Shown here: positions 59,445 through 64,000 of the stretch, piece by piece
Layout of the letters: every line of letters begins with the position of its first letter
How positions within the stretch are numbered: the stretch's first letter is position 1
DNA from: UBA11986 sp963734955
GTDB taxonomy: Bacteria; Bacteroidota; Ignavibacteria; UBA10030; UBA6906
Reading direction: 5' to 3'
NCBI GenBank assembly: GCA_963734955.1
Contig: CAVTJO010000008.1
Location: 248,001 to 312,000 of the forward strand
DNA: 64,000 bases
Notes under the pieces: generated by a model
Databases searched by the model: none
What the model saw: the letters and a program-made list of their open reading frames with translations, nothing else
What the model was told of the DNA's origin: nothing
Program-made: the position numbers and the translations under genes

Positions 59445-61557
59445 ATGAAGGATTACACACCTGACCACATCCGCAACGTGAGCCTCATCGGCCACGGAGG
59501 AGCGGGGAAGACATCGTTTTCTGAGGCTATGCTCTTCTCCGCTGGGAGTACCACCCGCCTCGGCAAGGTTGAAGAAGGCAACACCCTCTCTGACTATCAC
59601 CCCGACGAAATCGAGCGACAAATCTCCATCAATACCTCACTCCTCATCTGCGAATGGAAATCCAGCAAGATCAATATTCTCGATACCCCCGGCTATACGG
59701 ACTTTACCGGCGAGGTCAAAGCTGCATTGAGGGTATCGGACACTGCTGTGCTGTTTCTCAAGGCGGTCGAGGGGGTTGAAGTAGGTACCGAGATTGTCAA
59801 CAAGTACACCGGCGAATTCCGTAACGCGACCATCGTTGTGGTCAACAAGCTTGATCACGAGAACTCCGATTTTGAAAAGGTGGTGAAGCAGGCCCATGAA
59901 GTGATCAGCCACGATATTATCCCCATCCAGTTCCCGTTGAAACAGGGGATGGGGTTCGAGAGTATCGTGGATGTCGTGAAAATGAAACTGCTGAAGTTTA
60001 CGCCCGGCAGCGGGAAGTATGCGGAGCAGGATATTCCTGCCGAAGCAAAAGGACGGGCGGATGAGCTGAGGCAGCAGCTTGTCGAGCTCATCGCGGAAAC
60101 CGACGAGAACCTTCTGAACAAATATGTTGAGCAGGGATCCCTTGCCGACGATGAGTTCAGGGAAGGTTTCAAGCGCGGCATTCGTGAACGAAAGGTGTTT
60201 CCGTTGTTTTGCGCTGCTGCAACAACGAATGTTGGTGTCTCAAGCGTGATGGATTTTGTGGCGGAGTATTGCCCTGCACCCGCTGATCTCGGTGATCTCC
60301 ACGGCTCGGCGCCGGGAGAAACGAATGGACAGGAGAGGAAAGACATTCCTGTCAAACAAGACCCCTCCGGTCCTCCCGTCATTGTTTGTGTTCAAGACGG
60401 TGTCCGAGGCTCATCTTGGAGAGCTTTCGTTCTTCAAGGTGTGTTCCGGGACCGCCGCTTCCGGTCTCGATCTGGTGAATGAAACAAACGGAAAGCCGGA
60501 ACGTCTCGCACAGCTCTACGGGATGAACGGTAAGGACCGCAAGGAAGTGGGTAAACTGATGGCCGGCGACATCGGTGCTGTGGTAAAACTCAAGGACACA
60601 CACACAAACAACACCCTGAGCAGCAAGGCATTCCCGATTGTGTACCCGGCAATCGAGTTCCCTGAGCCGGTATTCCATGCGGCCATTGTTCCCAAGGCAA
60701 AAGGGGATGAAGACAAGATTGCAACGGGTCTGCACTCCCTGCATCAGGAGGACCCGACGTTCCTGTTTCGTGTCGACCCGGAGCTTCATCAGACGATCAT
60801 CAGCGGACAGGGTGAGTTGCATCTTCACATCATTATCAAGCGGCTCAAACAGAAGTTCAATGTCGATGTTGATCTCGTCGAACCCAAGGTTCCGTATCGC
60901 GAAACGATCAAGGGTATCGTGAAGGACGCGGAATACAAACACAAGAAACAGTCGGGCGGGCATGGCCAGTACGGACATGTGCATCTCAGGCTCGAGCCTC
61001 TGAAGCGTGGGCAAGGCTTCGAGTTCGTCGATGAGATTGTCGGCGGCGTCGTGCCGGGAAAGTTCATACCGGCCGTCGAGAAAGGGGTCGTTGAGACCAT
61101 GAAGGACGGAGTGCTCGCGGGGTACCCGGTAGTTGATGTGCGGGTTGCGCTGCACTATGGTTCCTATCACGATGTGGACTCGTCCGAAATGGCGTTCAAG
61201 ATCGCCGGATCGCAGGCCTTCAAGAAGGGATTCATGGAAGCGAAGCCAATCCTTCTTGAACCGATCGACAATATTGAGGTGAAGGTCCCTGAAGATGCGA
61301 TGGGCGACGTCATGGGCGATATCTCTGGACGCCGCGGGAAGATTCTCGGCATGGATTCGATTGGCCATTATCAGGTGATTCGTGCCCAGGTCCCTGCGGC
61401 CGAGTTGCACACGTATGCGACAATCCTTCGGTCGAAAACCGGAGGTCGTGGTGTCTTCAAGGCAAGCATGTCGCACTATGAGGAAGTACCGAGAGAGCAG
61501 GTGGAGAAGATCATCCAGGCATCAGAGAAGAGCAAACACAAGGAACAGGAAGCGTAG
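59445..61557 (+). pseudogene. EF-G2-like translation GTPase, one-base frameshift
   Basis: Ribosomal translocase-like GTPase of the EF-G2 group. The first part (59445 to about 60383) has G1 LIGHGGAGKTSFSEAML, G3 DTPGYTDFTGEV and G4 VVNKLDHE. The rest, from about 60385 in the next frame, has FVFKTVSEAHLGELSFFKV, DPELHQTIISGQGELHLHI, QSGGHGQYGHV and the C-terminal domains to 61557. A single extra base in attgtttgtg (60381-60390) separates them; without it the product is 703 residues, the normal size. GHGGAGKT in place of AHIDAGKT marks it as the second EF-G paralogue, not the main fusA. A canonical EF-G may be elsewhere. Confidence 0.88.
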
Positions 61558-61578
61558 CACACGCTTGACATTCTTGGA

Positions 61579-61616
61579 GGGTTGGGTCTGGGCACCAGGG
61601 CCCACCCTTTTTTGTT
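61579..61616 (+). terminator. Rho-independent terminator after the EF-G2-like gene
   Basis: GGGT and TGGG segments at 61579-61586 pair with CCCACCC at 61601-61607 (one bulged T), then ttttttgttt. Confidence 0.65.
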
Positions 61617-61647
61617 TGTCAAGCCCTCATGCGTGGAGGGAACATCT

Positions 61648-62142
61648 ATGGAACGTATGTGGTCACCATGGCGCGCAAAATATATCGAGTCATTCAAAAA
61701 GCCGGCCGCCAGGAAGACGAAGGGGCAGAGCATTTTCAGCACTGCTCTGCGCTCCGGGAACGATGATAAGCAGTTTATTCTCTGGCGCGGGAAGTACTGC
61801 TTCGTCATCATGAACCGGTACCCGTATAATAGCGGGCATTTGTTGATCGTTCCGTACCGGCAAACCGGTCGATTTGAGGATCTGCGTCCGGAAGAACTTG
61901 CGGAAATGATGGCGACGGCGCAACGTGCGAAAATCGCCCTGGATAAGGTGATGAAGCCCCAGGGATACAACTTTGGCGCAAATATTGGCCGGGTTGCAGG
62001 CGCGGGGGTGGATGATCATATCCACTTCCACATTGTTCCCCGGTGGAATGGCGACACCAATTTCATGCCCGTTCTCACCAATACAAAGGTCATTTCCGAG
62101 GACATGAAGGCGACTTTGAGAAAACTCCGCAAAGCCTTCTGA
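61648..62142 (+). CDS. HIT-family hydrolase, Ap4A-phosphorylase-like
   Basis: 164-residue histidine-triad nucleotide-binding protein. MERMWSPWRAKYIESF at the N-terminus is typical of the bacterial HIT group annotated as Ap4A phosphorylase-like; the triad HIHFHIVPRW has His124, His126 and His128. Substrates of the family are nucleotides such as Ap4A or AMP derivatives. GGAGG eight bases before ATG 61648 sets the start; the frame is open 22 codons earlier without conservation. Confidence 0.92.
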   Translation: MERMWSPWRAKYIESFKKPAARKTKGQSIFSTALRSGNDDKQFILWRGKYCFVIMNRYPYNSGHLLIVPYRQTGRFEDLRPEELAEMMATAQRAKIALDKVMKPQGYNFGANIGRVAGAGVDDHIHFHIVPRWNGDTNFMPVLTNTKVISEDMKATLRKLRKAF

Positions 62143-62201
62143 ATTAAACGCTTCTTTGATTCACGTGTCCAATACTTGGGCGAACTCTCATTGGTTTCCT
62201 G

Positions 62202-62750
62202 ATGGAACAACGTTCGGATCTTGACCTGATCAATGAGGTTCGTAATGGCAATCGCCAGGCATTCACGGAATTGATGCGTCGGCACCAACAGCGGGTATAT
62301 TGGACAGCCCGTCGCATTGTCGGCAGCCATGAGGAGGCTGATGATATTGCTCAAGAAACATTCGTGAAGGCGTACCTTGCACTGGGCGATTTTCGGGGGG
62401 ATTCAAGCTTCTTCACATGGCTCTACCGCATTGCGGTGAACCTATCGCTCAATGTGGTGAGGAAGAGACAGGTGCTCGGCTACTTGCGCCAGAGTGAGAT
62501 CATTAACAGGATTCTTCCGGCTGCCGATGATCCCCAGAAAGAACTTGAATTTGCCGAGACGCAAACGCGATTGGACAAGGCCATTGCAAAGCTCCCCGAG
62601 AAGCAGAGAGCGGTGTTCATCATGCGATACTACGACGAGATGTCGTACGAAGAGATTTCACAGGTGTTGAAGACATCTGTTGGAGGGTTGAAGGCGAACT
62701 ACTTTCATGCACTGAGAAAAGTGCAGGGAGATTTGAATGATGAGACATAA
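62202..62750 (+). CDS. ECF (RpoE-type) RNA polymerase sigma factor
   Basis: 182-residue alternative sigma factor. Region 2: FTELMRRHQQRVYWTARRIV, ADDIAQETFVKAYLAL and FFTWLYRIAVNLSLN. Region 4: IAKLPEKQRAVFIMRYYDEM, SYEEISQVLKTSVGGLKANY. No region 1 or 3, as expected for ECF sigmas. The next gene overlaps by 14 bases and encodes a single-pass membrane protein that is a good candidate for its anti-sigma factor. Confidence 0.95.
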   Translation: MEQRSDLDLINEVRNGNRQAFTELMRRHQQRVYWTARRIVGSHEEADDIAQETFVKAYLALGDFRGDSSFFTWLYRIAVNLSLNVVRKRQVLGYLRQSEIINRILPAADDPQKELEFAETQTRLDKAIAKLPEKQRAVFIMRYYDEMSYEEISQVLKTSVGGLKANYFHALRKVQGDLNDET

Positions 62751-63261
62751 GAGGGAAGAACCGGAAAACAACGAGCAGCAACTTGTCGAAGAGGTGAAGC
62801 GGCGTCTTTTGCAGTTTCAGGATACCCCTGCTGCAATGCCTCAACAGTACTGGGCCAATCTGCTGGTGCGTACGAACGGACGCATCGACGAGGTCACAAG
62901 CGCCAAGGCACTCTCGATCAGTTGGGCGGCGCGCGTGGCGATTCCCGGTGTTGTGGCAATCATTTTCTTTTTCATCGGGCTCCACTACTATGTTCCGGAG
63001 ACCCCATCGAGGAGAGGGTCGATGGACGCGTTTGTCAGTATGCTGCCCGAGGCGACAGTGGATTCGGTTCTCGCTGAGCCAGATCGGTTCAACTCATCCC
63101 CATCGGGGGAAGGACCGGTGGCTGACATTTTTCAGTTCTCGCGAGAGCAAATCACCGATTACCTTGTGGAATCGGGTAGTGCGGAAATGGCAGTGGATGG
63201 AATGAACGACACCGATGTCGCAGCTCTTATCTCGGCCCTTAGCGCGAAGAAGAATCTCTAG
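62737..63261 (+). CDS. probable anti-sigma factor, single-pass membrane protein
   Basis: 174 residues: acidic/helical cytosolic N-terminus (EEPENNEQQLVEEVKRRLLQ, MPQQYWANLLVRTN), one membrane helix (about 68-86, VAIPGVVAIIFFFIGLHYYV) and a periplasmic tail. No zinc-binding HxxxCxxC motif is present, so it is not a classical ZAS anti-sigma; the assignment rests on its 14-base overlap with the sigma gene and its topology. ATG at 62737 or the next codon. Confidence 0.6.
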   Translation: MMRHKREEPENNEQQLVEEVKRRLLQFQDTPAAMPQQYWANLLVRTNGRIDEVTSAKALSISWAARVAIPGVVAIIFFFIGLHYYVPETPSRRGSMDAFVSMLPEATVDSVLAEPDRFNSSPSGEGPVADIFQFSREQITDYLVESGSAEMAVDGMNDTDVAALISALSAKKNL

Positions 63262-63288
63262 AAAACAAAGATTGATGGGAGAACACTC

Positions 63289-63771
63289 ATGAAACGCTTG
63301 CTCCTGCTGCTTTCAATGACCGGAGGTCTCCTCGGTCACATTGCGAGCGCGCAACCTGGTCAGTTCGATGATCAGAGGCCGTTTGAACGAATCGAGCACT
63401 TCAAAAAGGTTCGCCTCATTGAAATCCTCGACATGAAAGAGGAGCAGTCCGTGAGGTTTTTTGCGCGCCTGAACGAACATGAGAGCACAAAGCGTGATTT
63501 GGTGAAGGAGAAAATGGAGACCCTTGACAAGATTGACCGGCTTGTTCGTAATCATGCCGACGACAAGGAATTTGCTGAGCAGTTTGTTGCTGTTGCCTCG
63601 GTGAATGCCAAGATTTCCCAGGAGGATGGCAGGTTCTTTGACAGTCTTTCCGATATCCTTTCCGCTGAACAGCGAGGCAAGTACCTTCTTTTTGAGCGAC
63701 ACTTTGAACGGGAACTGCGTGAGGCAATGCGCGATGTTCAGCGCAGGCGCATGCGGATGGGCGACCAGTAG
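63289..63771 (+). CDS. Spy/CpxP-like periplasmic protein
   Basis: 160 residues with a signal peptide (LLLLLSMTGGLLGHIASA) and a helical body: FERIEHFKKVRLIEILDMKE, then long Glu/Lys/Arg-rich helices ending in SDILSAEQRGKYLLFERHFE. The EILDMKEEQ...LSAEQRGKY pattern resembles LTxxQ-bearing Spy/CpxP chaperones and metal-resistance proteins. GGGAG eight bases before the ATG. It follows the sigma/anti-sigma pair and might be part of that envelope-stress regulon. Confidence 0.7.
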   Translation: MKRLLLLLSMTGGLLGHIASAQPGQFDDQRPFERIEHFKKVRLIEILDMKEEQSVRFFARLNEHESTKRDLVKEKMETLDKIDRLVRNHADDKEFAEQFVAVASVNAKISQEDGRFFDSLSDILSAEQRGKYLLFERHFERELREAMRDVQRRRMRMGDQ

Positions 63772-63784
63772 ATCACCGCTCTCA

Positions 63785-64000
63785 ATGGATCTCAAAAAGA
63801 AGCAGAAGGCACTCCGGCAGGTTTCCAACGGGATGTATGTGATGACTTCCCGCTCGGGGACCACGTACGGTGCGGCAACCATAACATGGCTCTCACAGAT
63901 TTCCTTCAAACCCCCATTGCTTCTTGCGGCTGTTCGGCCGGAGAGCAGTGTGTTCGGGTGCCTTTCCGAAAGTCGCCATGTGGCGGTGCATATACTCGCA
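63785..64000 (+). CDS. flavin reductase-domain protein, 3' end cut by window
   Basis: 72 codons visible up to the right edge: NGMYVMTSRSGTTYGAATIT, WLSQISFKPPLLLAAVRPES and SRHVAVHILA. These match the start of the FMN-binding split-barrel flavin reductases, which reduce FMN for monooxygenases or other partners. The ATG at 63785 lies 13 bases after the Spy-like gene's stop. The remainder is outside the window. Confidence 0.75.
   Translation, partial: MDLKKKQKALRQVSNGMYVMTSRSGTTYGAATITWLSQISFKPPLLLAAVRPESSVFGCLSESRHVAVHILA

Noticed and set aside
60379..61476. Long open frame (365 codons) on the minus strand
   Set aside because: It lies antisense to the conserved EF-G2-like gene and has no family features; a codon-bias shadow.
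1..64000. tRNA, rRNA, tmRNA or RNase P genes
   Set aside because: No cloverleaf, CCA end or conserved RNA core was recognised by eye; a dedicated RNA search could still find a missed tRNA.

Overview
The window looks like a chromosomal segment from a member of the Bacteroidota/Chlorobiota/Ignavibacteriota assemblage, most likely an Ignavibacteria-type lineage. Two secreted proteins (36421-38586 and 53959-55821) end in a type IX secretion sorting domain with the NYPNPFNP signature. A 29-residue AURKAIP1/COX24-type basic protein of the kind found in Bacteroidota is present. Many genes carry strong AGGAGG-type ribosome binding sites. Four promoters fit the classical -35/-10 pattern with 17-base spacers rather than the TAnnTTTG pattern of Bacteroidia. 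No rRNA, tRNA, integrase, transposase or CRISPR array was seen. These are readings by eye; no search was run.

Layout. 0-15 kb: S9 peptidase (cut by the left edge), FKBP isomerase, a PAP2/sphingomyelin-synthase-like membrane protein, membrane dipeptidase, release factor 3, the ABC-F factor EttA, a WG-repeat protein, a DipZ-like thioredoxin-fold protein that has lost CxxC, a methionine synthase split into two genes, and an F420-type NADP oxidoreductase. 15-25.7 kb: lipoproteins, a class V aminotransferase, a chain of three overlapping genes (head-GIN lipoprotein, ICMT-like methyltransferase, DUF3267 zincin), small membrane proteins (one frameshifted), a second PAP2-like protein lacking the catalytic His, and an OmpR/HAMP-kinase pair. 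25.9-36.4 kb: DegP/HtrA, relics of a BamA-type barrel and a LuxR regulator, redox proteins (ferredoxin, MBL hydrolase, Rieske protein, frameshifted queG, trxB), an MgtC/DUF4010 protein, a LysE exporter and a cupin. 36.4-44.2 kb (minus strand): a 13-repeat T9SS protein, a NarL regulator with a propeller-type histidine kinase, and a zinc-finger/SpoIIE phosphatase.

44.5-49.9 kb is the accessory region. It holds a VapBC-like toxin-antitoxin pair whose antitoxin frame is broken at an A/G run, a GHKL-type ATPase gene overlapping a single-HKD PLD nuclease gene, and the wreck of a beta-class DNA methyltransferase. A roughly 2.1-kb gene-free stretch follows, packed with perfect hairpins and degraded direct repeats. 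The PLD, GHKL and methyltransferase trio resembles restriction-like modules with MORC/MutL-like ATPases and is the best candidate for an unusual system here. The hairpins with TTTCTT/AAGAAA arms show compensatory differences between copies.

49.9-64 kb returns to core functions: three Hsp20 genes, Lon, a T9SS metalloprotease, SppA, an HU protein, a zinc-ribbon/TPR protein, YtxH and DUF948 proteins, an EF-G2-like factor (frameshifted), a HIT hydrolase, an ECF sigma factor with a probable anti-sigma partner, a Spy-like protein and a flavin reductase cut by the right edge. Four otherwise well-conserved frames (21757, 31512, 44528, 59445) are broken by exactly one base. Sequence error and real decay cannot be told apart from the bases alone.
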